This document shows positions 7,908 to 16,836 of a stretch of 64,000 nucleotides of DNA, in pieces. The stretch comes from an uncultured Fidelibacterota bacterium. Lineage in GTDB: Bacteria; Fidelibacterota; Marinisomatia; Marinisomatales; Marinisomataceae. The notes under the pieces are model-generated. The model had not been told where the DNA came from and made no database searches. It worked only from the letters and a program-made list of their open reading frames with translations. The translations under genes and the position numbers were made by a program. Position 1 is the stretch's first letter. Each line of letters opens with the position of its first letter. The stretch covers positions 475,282-539,281 of the forward strand of contig CABZHT010000001.1 in assembly GCA_902525615.1 (NCBI GenBank), given 5' to 3'.

Positions 7908-8905
7908 TCGTTAATAAAAACAACCTTACCAACAACTCCGCGCTTAGCAATTCGTTCAATTGCTTCAACCGACTCGGACATGGGTATGGTTTCTGATATG
8001 AGAGGGGTTAGCTTATCAGAGCCAAGGAGCTCCCCAATTTCTTTCAAGTTTTGTGCGTTTTGTTGAGGCTCTTCTTGTTGAAATCTTCCAATGAAAACAC
8101 CAGAAACAGCACAACCCTTTAGAAGCATTAGGTTTGTGGGAAAGGACGGGATCTTTCCCGCAGCAAAGCCAACCACAAGATAGGTTCCTCCCCAGCCAAT
8201 AGACCTCAGTGCCGGCTCAGCAAAACAGTCACCTATTGGATCATAGATGATAGAAAACCCTCCACGAACACTTTTAGACTTTAATTCTTTTGTAAGCGCT
8301 TTCTGCCCTTCCTTGTCAAGTTTTTCTTCGCCGTATATAACAACATCATCCACTCCGTAGCTCTTACACACAGCAGCTTTTTCTTCGGTAGAGACAGCAG
8401 CTACAACCCTTGCACCAAAGGACTTTGCAATGTCTACGGCAGCCAAACCAACACCGCCAGCGGCACCCAAAACCAACACTTCATCTTCTTTGTTAACTTT
8501 TGCTCTTTGAACAAGGCCATGGTAGCTTGTGCCATAAACCATAAAAACGCCAGCTGCTATCTTGTGAGGAAAACTTTTAGGGATAGGAAAAGCCGCTCTT
8601 TCAGACACTACAATTTTTTCTGCAAAAGCACCGAAGCCTTTAAAAAACGCAACGCTGTCTCCAACGCTGTGCATTTTAACATCAACCCCAACCGAAGAAA
8701 CAACACCAGAACCCTCATGTCCGGGAGAAAAAGGTCTTTCTGGTTGAAATTGATATAAGCCTTGAACAATAAGACTGTCTGGATAGTTTAGCCCAGCTGC
8801 TTTTACATCAACGACAATTTCTCCTGGTCCCGCAACAGGATCAGCAACTTCTTCCCAAACAAGCTCTGAAACCGGAGCAAACTTTTTACAAATAATAGCT
8901 TTCAT
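7904..8905 (-). CDS. Zinc-independent quinone oxidoreductase-like protein (MDR superfamily)
   Basis: NADPH-dependent medium-chain reductase, probably acting on quinones or enals in the cytoplasm. The 333 residues have the GroES-like N-terminal domain (about 1-130, including GLNYPDSLIVQG and PGHEGSG) and a Rossmann domain with LGAAGGVGLAAVDIAK near 150. Zinc-binding cysteine clusters are absent, which separates it from alcohol dehydrogenases. A strong AGGAGAG lies just before the ATG at 8905. It is the last gene of the purine operon, after an eight-base gap from purH, but no role in purine synthesis is evident. Confidence 0.85.
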   Translation of the reverse strand: MKAIICKKFAPVSELVWEEVADPVAGPGEIVVDVKAAGLNYPDSLIVQGLYQFQPERPFSPGHEGSGVVSSVGVDVKMHSVGDSVAFFKGFGAFAEKIVVSERAAFPIPKSFPHKIAAGVFMVYGTSYHGLVQRAKVNKEDEVLVLGAAGGVGLAAVDIAKSFGARVVAAVSTEEKAAVCKSYGVDDVVIYGEEKLDKEGQKALTKELKSKSVRGGFSIIYDPIGDCFAEPALRSIGWGGTYLVVGFAAGKIPSFPTNLMLLKGCAVSGVFIGRFQQEEPQQNAQNLKEIGELLGSDKLTPLISETIPMSESVEAIERIAKRGVVGKVVFIND

Positions 8906-8913
8906 AAGCTCTC

Positions 8914-10413
8914 CTAATGTTTAAAGACCCTAAAACCAGTAAAGGCCATAGCAATTTTATTTTTGTTGCACGACTCAACAATCTCGCGGTCTCTTATAGA
9001 TCCGCCAGGTTGGATTATGGCAGCAATTTTGTATTGTGCCATTTTTTCTATTGAGTCTTTAAAAGGGAAAAAAGCGTCAGAAGCTACGACACACCCCCTA
9101 GGTATTTCTGTTTTTTCAAAAGCTATTTTCGTGGCATCTACCCTGCTTGTCTGACCACCAGATATACTTATAATTTTATTGTTTTTTGCTACAACGATAG
9201 CATTTGACTTTGCGTGTTTGACCACCTTCCAAGCAAATAAGCCGGTAGAAAGTTGGTTTGGAGTCAACCTCTTCTTTGTTGGAACAACAAGGTGTTTTTC
9301 GAGTAGTTTTGAACCATCTCGCTCTTGACCCAAGCTTCCACCACCAATTGTTTTAATCGAAAATTCTGGAGACAAATATTTTTTGAGGCTTAAAACGCGA
9401 AGATTTTTTTTCTTTGAAAATATTTTTAATGAACCGGTGTCAAAAGAAGGAGCAACTATGATTTCAAAGAATATTTTATCTATTTTTTTTGCCAGATCAA
9501 CAGTACACTTTTTGTTCATTGCAACCACCCCGCCAAAAGCAGACAGGCTATCAACATTGAGCGCTTTAGAAAAAGCTTCGCCAACATTCTTTCCCACTCC
9601 GACACCGCAAGGAGAGTTGTGTTTTACTATAACGCAAGCAGGGGTTTTTCTAAACTCTGATAGACATTGTAAAGCAGCGTCCCCATCTAAATAATTATTG
9701 TATGATAGAGCCTTACCCTGGTGTTGTTTAGCCTGCGGAATACCAAGAGAGGAGGGCGCGTCTCCCTTAACAACAAAAGCCTGTTGATGAGGATTTTCAC
9801 CATAACGCAAAGAATCATGTTCTGGTATTTTTTCTGATAGCGTTTCAAAGATTGTTTGATCATATTCAGCACAGTGGCCAAAGGCTTTTTTAGCAAGGTT
9901 AAAACGCCTTTTTTCTGTAAGACCCCCACTAGAAATAGCTGCACCAACAGAACGGTAGTCTTTTGGGCTTACAACAACACTAACCCATTTAAAGTTTTTT
10001 GCTGCCGCCCTAATCATGGTTGGTCCACCAATGTCAATATTTTCTATTTTTTCATCCATTGTGGAGGCGGCGTTTTTAGCAACGTCGGAAAATGGATATA
10101 GATTGCAAACAACTAGATCAATCCAGGTAATACTGTTTTTTTTAGCTTCAGCTTTATCCTTATCTCTTTGCCCAAGAATCCCACCAGAAATATATGGACT
10201 AAGGGTTTTAACCCTTCCCCCGAAAATCTCAGGAAAGCGAGAAATTGAAGACACTTTTGAAACCCTTACTCCAGCGCCCTTTAGCGCCGAGGCCGTACCA
10301 CCAGTTGCAAATATTTTTACACCATTTTTTTGAAGCAGTTTAGCAAACGCTAAAACACCAGATTTATTAGAAACCGATATTAGGGCAGTTTTAGGTAAGG
10401 CTTTGTTTGTCAT
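8914..10413 (-). CDS. purH: Bifunctional AICAR transformylase / IMP cyclohydrolase
   Basis: Catalyses the last two steps to IMP. The 499 residues contain the MGS-like cyclohydrolase domain (about 1-150: ALISVSNKSG, FATGGTA, GRVKTL) and the transformylase domain with RYGENPHQQAF and VKHNSPCGVGVG. The C-terminal RDREIVESCNKNKIAM block matches the family. It is slightly shorter than typical (about 510-530). The usual GRVKTLHP sequence here reads GRVKTLSP. Its ATG overlaps the stop of the preceding PsiE-like gene (ATGA). Confidence 0.96.
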   Translation of the reverse strand: MTNKALPKTALISVSNKSGVLAFAKLLQKNGVKIFATGGTASALKGAGVRVSKVSSISRFPEIFGGRVKTLSPYISGGILGQRDKDKAEAKKNSITWIDLVVCNLYPFSDVAKNAASTMDEKIENIDIGGPTMIRAAAKNFKWVSVVVSPKDYRSVGAAISSGGLTEKRRFNLAKKAFGHCAEYDQTIFETLSEKIPEHDSLRYGENPHQQAFVVKGDAPSSLGIPQAKQHQGKALSYNNYLDGDAALQCLSEFRKTPACVIVKHNSPCGVGVGKNVGEAFSKALNVDSLSAFGGVVAMNKKCTVDLAKKIDKIFFEIIVAPSFDTGSLKIFSKKKNLRVLSLKKYLSPEFSIKTIGGGSLGQERDGSKLLEKHLVVPTKKRLTPNQLSTGLFAWKVVKHAKSNAIVVAKNNKIISISGGQTSRVDATKIAFEKTEIPRGCVVASDAFFPFKDSIEKMAQYKIAAIIQPGGSIRDREIVESCNKNKIAMAFTGFRVFKH

Positions 10414-10805
10414 TCGTTCTCTGGAAGCTCTGGAACGTTTTTATTCATTATTTTATTTCTATACGCCAAACCAACAAGAGCCAAAGACAATAGCGCCACA
10501 GAAGCAGAAAGATATAAAGATTCAATACCCTTTATATCTTCAAAAGATATATGTCTTGCTAAAGCAAACATGCCAATATATAAAGGATATCTTATTGGAA
10601 TTTTTCCAGTGGAAAAAAATATGTTTACCATTTGCATGATTTCTAGATAAATAAATAGCATTAAAACACTCTCTACCCTGACTCCTCCACCGTTTACAGC
10701 AGACATAACCTCCTCAAAACAAAGAAATATCACCATACCCAGTATAATTAAGTGTAGAACTTTTTCAACAATAGAAATAAAGCCAAAAAACAGTTTGTTA
10801 TTCAT
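10410..10805 (-). CDS. PsiE-like small integral membrane protein
   Basis: A 131-residue protein with four hydrophobic segments (about 12-32, 42-62, 76-90, 97-117). The RYPLYIGMFALARHI stretch and the EIMQMVNIFFSTG segment resemble the phosphate-starvation-inducible PsiE family, whose biochemical role is unknown. GGAGGAG directly upstream of the ATG at 10805 is the strongest ribosome-binding site in the operon. Its ends overlap purN (8 bases) and purH (4 bases), so it is a true member of the purine operon, although no purine role is known for the family. Confidence 0.65.
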   Translation of the reverse strand: MNNKLFFGFISIVEKVLHLIILGMVIFLCFEEVMSAVNGGGVRVESVLMLFIYLEIMQMVNIFFSTGKIPIRYPLYIGMFALARHISFEDIKGIESLYLSASVALLSLALVGLAYRNKIMNKNVPELPENE

Positions 10806-11370
10806 AACTCCTCCAGTTATTAATTACCTCTATAAAAGACTCCCCTTCAAGCTTTTGAACTCGTTCTCGAAGAGATTCAACAGAGTCATTTTCATAAACA
10901 GGACACGACTTTTGTAATAAAATAGGACCACAATCAACATCTTTCGTTACAAGATGAATTGTACACCCACTTTCTTTATCGCCCGCAGCCAAGACGCTTT
11001 CATGAACATCGTTGTTCATCCCACCAGCATATTTTGGCAGCAGAGAAGGGTGGACGTTAATTATTTTTCCACGCCACCTTTCTACAAACTCTGATGAAAG
11101 AATTCTCATAAACCCAATAAGCAAAATCAAATCAATTTTTTTGCTTTCTAAAATTTGTGACATTTCTAAGTCAAAAACATCACGTTTTTTATTTTTATGA
11201 CAAATAAAATGACCCTCTATACCATAAGCGCTAGCCTTTTTTAGAATCCCAGAAAGCTCATTGTTTGAAATGACAACCTCTACGCTGGCCAAAAGCTCTC
11301 CAGAGTTTATAGCGTTAACAACAGGAATAAGGTCTGTGCCGTTGGTTGACCCAATAACAGCTAATCTCAT
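10798..11370 (-). CDS. purN: Phosphoribosylglycinamide formyltransferase (PurN)
   Basis: Transfers a formyl group from 10-formyl-tetrahydrofolate to GAR, the third purine step. The 190 residues show the active-site pattern NVHPSLLPKYAGG and the SGCTIHLVTKDVDCGPI block with the catalytic aspartate. The loop after PKY reads AGGMNNDVHE, not the FKGxxAH of E. coli PurN; I recall similar loops in other PurN branches. The start ATG overlaps the purD stop (ATGA). Confidence 0.94.
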   Translation of the reverse strand: MRLAVIGSTNGTDLIPVVNAINSGELLASVEVVISNNELSGILKKASAYGIEGHFICHKNKKRDVFDLEMSQILESKKIDLILLIGFMRILSSEFVERWRGKIINVHPSLLPKYAGGMNNDVHESVLAAGDKESGCTIHLVTKDVDCGPILLQKSCPVYENDSVESLRERVQKLEGESFIEVINNWRSYE

Positions 11371-12674
11371 TGCAACAACTTCTTCATTCTTTTAATTCTA
11401 GAGTCAATCAACTTCTTTGTGCCAATGTCTTTTCTGTGAAAGAGGTTTCCGGATATGTTTGCTATACCGGTTTCAGCAAACAGCTCAGCCTGAAAAACGT
11501 CTTTGTTTTTACCAACCACCGCAACGGTTCTTGAGCCACAGGCTATTAGCTTTTGATCTTTTAACATAACAGATGCAAGAAAAACAGAGCGGTCATTTTG
11601 ATCACAAAACACTTCAAAGTTTTTTGTGGGTTTTTCTGGGTAACCCACCGGAACAACATATTTACAAACAGTAGCAAGCTTTTCGAAAGAGACATCTTGG
11701 TTTTTTAGGTTTCCATCAACCATAGAAATACAAATTGACAAGAAGTCTGACTCTAATATAGACAAGATATTCATTGCTTCGGGGTCACCGAAACGTGCGT
11801 TATATTCAATGACCTTAACACCACCCCTTGTTAACATAAAGCCACCATAAAGTATGCCAACATAGGGAGTACCCGTTTCCTCAAAAAGTTGTTTGGCTAC
11901 AAGTTCATTGGTTTTTTGAGCCTCGTTAATATCTTTTTCGCTTAAAAAGGGAAGAGAATGATTTCCAAAAGAGTAGGTTCCCATTCCCCCGGTGTTAGGA
12001 CCTGTATCGCCTTCGTATGCTCTTTTGTGATCCTGAACAACAGGCATATGTTTGCAAACCTTACCATCAACAAAACTCATTAAAGAAAACTCTTCTCCAA
12101 CCAGCTTTTCTTCGATTAAAAACTTTCCGCCAATGTTAATAATTTCGTTAGCGTAGGCAACGCCCTCATCGATATTTTTTAGGTGTTCACCAGAAACACG
12201 AACTCCCTTTCCCCCCATAAGACCATCAAACTTTATTACGTACTCTCCACTCAATTGTTTGATAAAGCTTTCAACCCCCTCTATTGAGCTAAACTCTTTT
12301 CTTTGTGGATTTTTTTCTGGACAGCAAAGATCAATTATTTTTCTTGCAAAAGTTTTGCTGGTTTCAATTAGTGCAACCTCTTTTTTGGGCCCAACGCACC
12401 CAACCCCAACATTTTCAAGCTCATTGACAATGCCATTAGCAAGCGGGTTTTCTGGCCCAATTATTGCAAAATCAACCTTATTTTTTCTACAATATGACAC
12501 AATATCAGATATGTTCGCAAGATCAGTAACAAAGTAGTCCTTACAAAGATCGAAGATCTGCGGGTTTATATCTTTTGATACACAAAAAAGAGAATTCTTT
12601 ATTGAGCTTTGAGAGATACATCTAGCAATTGCAACCTCTCTTGCCCCAGACCCCACCACCAAAACATTTTTCAT
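11367..12674 (-). CDS. purD: Phosphoribosylamine-glycine ligase (GAR synthetase)
   Basis: ATP-grasp ligase that joins glycine to phosphoribosylamine, the second purine step. The 435-residue protein starts with KNVLVVGSGAREVAIA, corresponding to the GGREHA region. It carries the ATP-grasp segment EYVIKFDGLMGGKGV (about 145-160) and the catalytic YNARFGDPEAM block near 315. Length is typical. It overlaps purF and purN by four bases each, giving a continuous chain of coupled genes. Confidence 0.96.
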   Translation of the reverse strand: MKNVLVVGSGAREVAIARCISQSSIKNSLFCVSKDINPQIFDLCKDYFVTDLANISDIVSYCRKNKVDFAIIGPENPLANGIVNELENVGVGCVGPKKEVALIETSKTFARKIIDLCCPEKNPQRKEFSSIEGVESFIKQLSGEYVIKFDGLMGGKGVRVSGEHLKNIDEGVAYANEIINIGGKFLIEEKLVGEEFSLMSFVDGKVCKHMPVVQDHKRAYEGDTGPNTGGMGTYSFGNHSLPFLSEKDINEAQKTNELVAKQLFEETGTPYVGILYGGFMLTRGGVKVIEYNARFGDPEAMNILSILESDFLSICISMVDGNLKNQDVSFEKLATVCKYVVPVGYPEKPTKNFEVFCDQNDRSVFLASVMLKDQKLIACGSRTVAVVGKNKDVFQAELFAETGIANISGNLFHRKDIGTKKLIDSRIKRMKKLLQ

Positions 12675-14122
12675 TCTTTGGAAGATCGGTTGTTTTCAAG
12701 TTGTGATAAATATTCTTCAGAAATTTTTCCGGCACGATACTTGCCCGTAAAAACTGAGTCTTCAAAGCTTGTAATGTTTGTATTTCCAATGTGCGCGGCC
12801 ATTCTTAAGTCTTCAATGTCTTGATAAATGAGTTCGTCTGCTCCGATGAAGAGTCTTATTTCTTCAACTGTTTTTCCGTGTGCAACCAGCTCTTTGGTTG
12901 CGGGCATATCAATACCATAAACGTTTTGATAGCGTACCGGAGGAGCGGCAGAAGCAAAGTATACATTTTTTGCTCCCTGTTTTCTAACCATTTCAACAAT
13001 TTTTTTTGAAGTATTTCCTCGCACAATTGAGTCATCAACCAGCAAAACGTTTTTATTTTTAAACTCAATTTCTATTGGGCTTAGCTTGTGAGCAACAGAC
13101 CTTTTTCTAATACTTTGACCCGGCATAATAAACGTTCTGCCAATATATCTGTTTTTAATAAAACCTTCTCTATATTTAACACCAAGCTTGTATGCAACCT
13201 GCATTGCAGATGTTCTGCTTGTGTCTGGAACGGGTATTACTGCGTCTATTTCTAGATGAGAATAGTCTCTAAGAATTTTATCTCCCAAAAAATCTCCCAT
13301 TCTAAGCCGAGATTTATGAACTGATATAGAGTCTATAACAGAGTCTGGGCGCGAAAAGTATACAAACTCAAAAAGACAAGGAGAGTGTGATATAGATTCA
13401 GCACAAATTCTTTTTTCTACAACACCGCTTTCAGATATAATGACAGCTGCTCCAGGATCAATGTCGTATTCAAACTCATAACCCAGAGCGCTAAGAGCAG
13501 AGCTTTCTGATGCAATCATAAAAGACTCATCATCTTTTTTGCCTACAACAAGCGGTCGAATTCCGTTTGCATCTCTAAAGGCAACCAAACCAACACCCCC
13601 AACAATCATTGTCACAGCAAAGCCGCCCTCACATCTTTCATATACTCTTTTTAGAACCTCAAAAACATGCTTATTTTGCAAAACATCAAAGTTTGTTTTA
13701 GACAATTCATATGCAAAAAGATTTAATAATATTTCAGAATCAGACTGAGTGTTAAACTGACAGAAGTGGGTGTCCAAAAGAAATTTTTTCATTTCATCGC
13801 TATTAGTCAAGGTTCCGTTGTGTGCAAGGCAGATATTAACAGGATTAGAAGAATGAAATGGTTGTGCTTCTGAAACGTCAGAACAGCCAGCGGTGGGATA
13901 ACGCACATGACCTATTCCTACATTGCCCTCCAAACCGAGAGACTCGTTTGTTTTAAAAACCTCAGTAACGACACCAAGCTCTTTATGAATAGAAAGTTTT
14001 TTGCTGTCCCAGGTTGCGATTCCAGCGGCATCTTGACCTCTGTGCTGAACCTGAATCAGGGCATCATAAATTTCACCAGAAACATTTTCTGTTGGGTGGT
14101 ATAAACCAATTATTCCGCACAC
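12671..14122 (-). CDS. purF: Amidophosphoribosyltransferase (PurF)
   Basis: First committed step of purine synthesis: PRPP plus glutamine to phosphoribosylamine. Translation starts at a GTG so that Cys2 of MCGIIGLYHP is the N-terminal nucleophile with no propeptide. The glutaminase domain (1 to about 230) includes QHRGQDAAGIAT, and the phosphoribosyltransferase domain has the PRPP loop NVLLVDDSIVRGNTS near 360. With 483 residues it is close to usual length. I see none of the extra C-terminal cysteines of the iron-sulfur PurF type. The start follows the purB stop after one base. Confidence 0.97.
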   Translation of the reverse strand: MCGIIGLYHPTENVSGEIYDALIQVQHRGQDAAGIATWDSKKLSIHKELGVVTEVFKTNESLGLEGNVGIGHVRYPTAGCSDVSEAQPFHSSNPVNICLAHNGTLTNSDEMKKFLLDTHFCQFNTQSDSEILLNLFAYELSKTNFDVLQNKHVFEVLKRVYERCEGGFAVTMIVGGVGLVAFRDANGIRPLVVGKKDDESFMIASESSALSALGYEFEYDIDPGAAVIISESGVVEKRICAESISHSPCLFEFVYFSRPDSVIDSISVHKSRLRMGDFLGDKILRDYSHLEIDAVIPVPDTSRTSAMQVAYKLGVKYREGFIKNRYIGRTFIMPGQSIRKRSVAHKLSPIEIEFKNKNVLLVDDSIVRGNTSKKIVEMVRKQGAKNVYFASAAPPVRYQNVYGIDMPATKELVAHGKTVEEIRLFIGADELIYQDIEDLRMAAHIGNTNITSFEDSVFTGKYRAGKISEEYLSQLENNRSSKE

Positions 14123-14123
14123 C

Positions 14124-15473
14124 TTACAGGTTCTCCAAAACTTTATTTATTACACCCAGATATGTATGTGGGGTTAATTCAAGAAGGGCAACCCTATCTT
14201 TTTCAGCAACATCCAGGCTGTTAACCAGCTGTAAATAAGATTCTTTTGTTAGCGGCTTTCCTCTGGTTAGTTTTTTGATTTTGTCATAAGCAGAAGCGTC
14301 TCCAGATTTTCGTAAAACCGTTTGTATGGCTTCTGCAAGAATACTCCAATTTTCATCCAACTCTTTTTTCATTTGTGCTTTGTTTGGAGATATCCTCAAA
14401 ACACCCTTAATTAGATTTTTATATGAAACGAGCGAGTGAGCAAACCCAACACCGATGTTTCTAAAAACAGTGCTACCGCTTAGATCCCTTTGAAGTCTAG
14501 ATCTTATAATTCTGGACGCTAAGAAAGAGAAGTTGTTGTTTGCGATATCTAGGTTTCCTTCGGCATTTTCAAAAAAGATTGGATTAATTTTATGGGGCAT
14601 AGTGCTTGAGCCAACCTCGCCGACTATATTTTTTTGAACAAAAATATTTCTACTTATATACAACCACATATCTAAAGAAAAATCAGAAAATATATTATTA
14701 ATTCTAACAAAAGAGTGTAGCAGTTCCGCAAGAGAATCTCCCGGTTCAACCTGTGTAGAAATCGGGGACTGTTCAAGGCCTAGCTTTTTTATAAACCTCT
14801 TTGAAAACAAGGGCCAGTTAAAATCTGGGAAGGCAACCTTGTGGGCTGCATAAGATCCTGTTGCACCCGAGAGCTTTGCTAACAACTTCATTTTTTTAAT
14901 CAAAGCAATTTCTCTTTCTACCCTAGAAACAAAAACAGCAAGCTCTTTTCCAAGGGTTGTTGTGGTGGCAGGCTGTCCGTGGGTTAAAGATAACAAAGAC
15001 AAAGATTTTGTTTTTTTTGAAAGAGCCCTTAGTTCTTTTAGAACGCCCTTTACGGAGGGGATCATTACATTTTCAACAGCACCCCGCGTCATTAAAGAGT
15101 ACGAAATGTTGTTAATGTCCTCGGATGTAAGCCCAAAGTGAACAAACGGCACCAAATCGCCGCGACCGATTTTTTTTAACTTTTCAGATACAAACACAAC
15201 AACTGCGTTTACATCATGATTTGTTTTTTTCTCAATTTTTTTTATTTGTTTAAAATGAGTTGATGAAAACTCAACGTATAAACCTTTCAACGAGTTTAGA
15301 GTCTTTTTGCTTAAGGCACGGGTTTTTTGAAAAGACTTATGTTCAATTAGGGCCAGCAGATACTCAACCTCAACCATTACTCGATGGCGCATTAGTGCCT
15401 GCTCTGAAAAAAATGCTTCTAGTTCAGAGACGTTTTTTTTATATCTCCCGTCTATTGGAGAAATATTGCTCAC
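14124..15473 (-). CDS. purB: Adenylosuccinate lyase
   Basis: Removes fumarate from SAICAR and from adenylosuccinate, so it serves both the IMP and AMP branches. The 449 residues start SNISPIDGRYKKNVSELE, as in the E. coli-like subfamily. They carry LTHGQPATTTTLGKE (catalytic His) and the signature GEVGSSTMPHKINP. The start is GTG at 15473, overlapping the purE stop (GTGA). The lyase lies between purE and purF in the operon. Confidence 0.96.
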   Translation of the reverse strand: MSNISPIDGRYKKNVSELEAFFSEQALMRHRVMVEVEYLLALIEHKSFQKTRALSKKTLNSLKGLYVEFSSTHFKQIKKIEKKTNHDVNAVVVFVSEKLKKIGRGDLVPFVHFGLTSEDINNISYSLMTRGAVENVMIPSVKGVLKELRALSKKTKSLSLLSLTHGQPATTTTLGKELAVFVSRVEREIALIKKMKLLAKLSGATGSYAAHKVAFPDFNWPLFSKRFIKKLGLEQSPISTQVEPGDSLAELLHSFVRINNIFSDFSLDMWLYISRNIFVQKNIVGEVGSSTMPHKINPIFFENAEGNLDIANNNFSFLASRIIRSRLQRDLSGSTVFRNIGVGFAHSLVSYKNLIKGVLRISPNKAQMKKELDENWSILAEAIQTVLRKSGDASAYDKIKKLTRGKPLTKESYLQLVNSLDVAEKDRVALLELTPHTYLGVINKVLENL

Positions 15474-15865
15474 ATTGAACCGATGTTTAATATTCTGTGT
15501 ACAGCAATAGCACAGTTCCCAGGATCTAGCACAGTAAGTACAGGTGTTTTGCTTGGCATCTGAAGCGTTGAGTGAATGTTAATGCTCATATCTACCTTAT
15601 CTTTGAAAGGAGGACAAGCTATGGTTGGTTTATTGCAGTTTGCACCTACAAAACCAGAAAGAGCGTTTGACCTTCCAGCTATTGTAACAAAAACAACAGC
15701 ATCTTTTTCTTCAAAAGACCTTATAATTTCTAATACTCTTTCAGGATTTTTGTGGGCTGAAGCAGCATGAACCTCGTGTTCAATTCCAAGCGTATCAAGA
15801 GTGCTAGTAATTTTATCTGCATGTGGCTGATCTGAGGTTGAGCCCATAATTAAAATGGCTTTCAT
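15470..15865 (-). CDS. purE: AIR carboxylase, class II PurE
   Basis: Converts AIR to CAIR. The 131 residues start KAILIMGSTSDQPHADKI and contain SAHKNPERV. The central motif reads VTIAGRSNALSGFVGANC followed by PTIACPP. AGRSN in place of AGGAAHLPG is typical of class II PurE, the type fused to SAICAR synthetase in animals, which uses CO2 directly and needs no PurK. No purK is present in this otherwise complete operon, which agrees. The protein is shorter than common class I PurE (about 160). ATGA overlap with the purC stop. Confidence 0.9.
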   Translation of the reverse strand: MKAILIMGSTSDQPHADKITSTLDTLGIEHEVHAASAHKNPERVLEIIRSFEEKDAVVFVTIAGRSNALSGFVGANCNKPTIACPPFKDKVDMSINIHSTLQMPSKTPVLTVLDPGNCAIAVHRILNIGSM

Positions 15866-16836
15866 AATAGCTCCTTTATGTTTTCAGTAATTCGTTTGTT
15901 TATATCATCAAGGTTTGGAAAAACAAATTTTTCTCCAGTGATTAGCTCATATAATAAAATGTATCTAGCAGAAAGCTCTGCAACAAGGTCGTCTGGAGCG
16001 TCTGGTAAAATTTTATCGTTATAAGGATCACAGTTTTTTGCAAACCAAAGCCTTAAAAATTCTTTATCTATATTTTCAGGTTCCTGACCTGCGTCAATTC
16101 TTTCTTTATATGAACCACTTATCCAAAATCTACTACTATCAGGAGTGTGTATTTCATCAACAAACTTAATTTTTCCTGAAGAGTCTGTACCAATTTCGTA
16201 TTTTGTATCTACCAGAATTAGGCCATTTTTCTTAGCTGTTTCTTGACCAAAAGCAAAAAGGTCTAAGCTCATTTTAGCAGCTATGTCGTAATCTTCTGCA
16301 GACATTAATCCAAGATCAATTATTTCTTCTCTAGAAACAGGTCTATCATGAACCTTATCTTTGGTTGTAGGTGTTAGCATGGGAGCGTCAAGTTTGTCGT
16401 TTTTCTTTAACCCCTCAGGAAGGGTGTTTCCACAATACTCTCGATCCCCATTATTATAAACGGTCCATAGAGAGGTGTCCGTTGTTCCCGTGATATAACC
16501 CCTCACAACAAACTCAACCGGAAAGACAGCGCATTTTTCCACTATAGAAACATTTGGGTCTGGGGTAGAAATAAGGTGGTTGGGAAATAGGTGTTCAGTT
16601 TTTTTAAACCACCACGCACTGACAGAATTTAAAACAGCGCCCTTGTATGGAATAGCAGCTAAAACACGATCAAAAGCGCTTTGCCTATCAGTAGAAATCA
16701 TTACCACTTTGTCGTCTAAAAAATAAGCATCCCTAACTTTTCCAACCTTTTTATTAGGGGCGTCAATGTTGGTATCCTGAACTGTATTAGTCAGGTTGCT
16801 GTTGATTTCCTGATAATATTTTTTGTCAATATTCAT
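15862..16836 (-). CDS. purC: SAICAR synthetase
   Basis: Joins aspartate to CAIR using ATP. The 324-residue protein is the long form. It carries GKVRDAYFLDDKVVMISTDR (ATP loop region), FVVRGYITGTTDTSLW, and LILVDTKYEIG followed by DEIHTPDSSRFW. The ATG at 16836 lies 11 bases inside the end of the PurQ-PurS gene. It directly precedes purE, the gene to which it is fused in animals (PAICS). Confidence 0.95.
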   Translation of the reverse strand: MNIDKKYYQEINSNLTNTVQDTNIDAPNKKVGKVRDAYFLDDKVVMISTDRQSAFDRVLAAIPYKGAVLNSVSAWWFKKTEHLFPNHLISTPDPNVSIVEKCAVFPVEFVVRGYITGTTDTSLWTVYNNGDREYCGNTLPEGLKKNDKLDAPMLTPTTKDKVHDRPVSREEIIDLGLMSAEDYDIAAKMSLDLFAFGQETAKKNGLILVDTKYEIGTDSSGKIKFVDEIHTPDSSRFWISGSYKERIDAGQEPENIDKEFLRLWFAKNCDPYNDKILPDAPDDLVAELSARYILLYELITGEKFVFPNLDDINKRITENIKELL

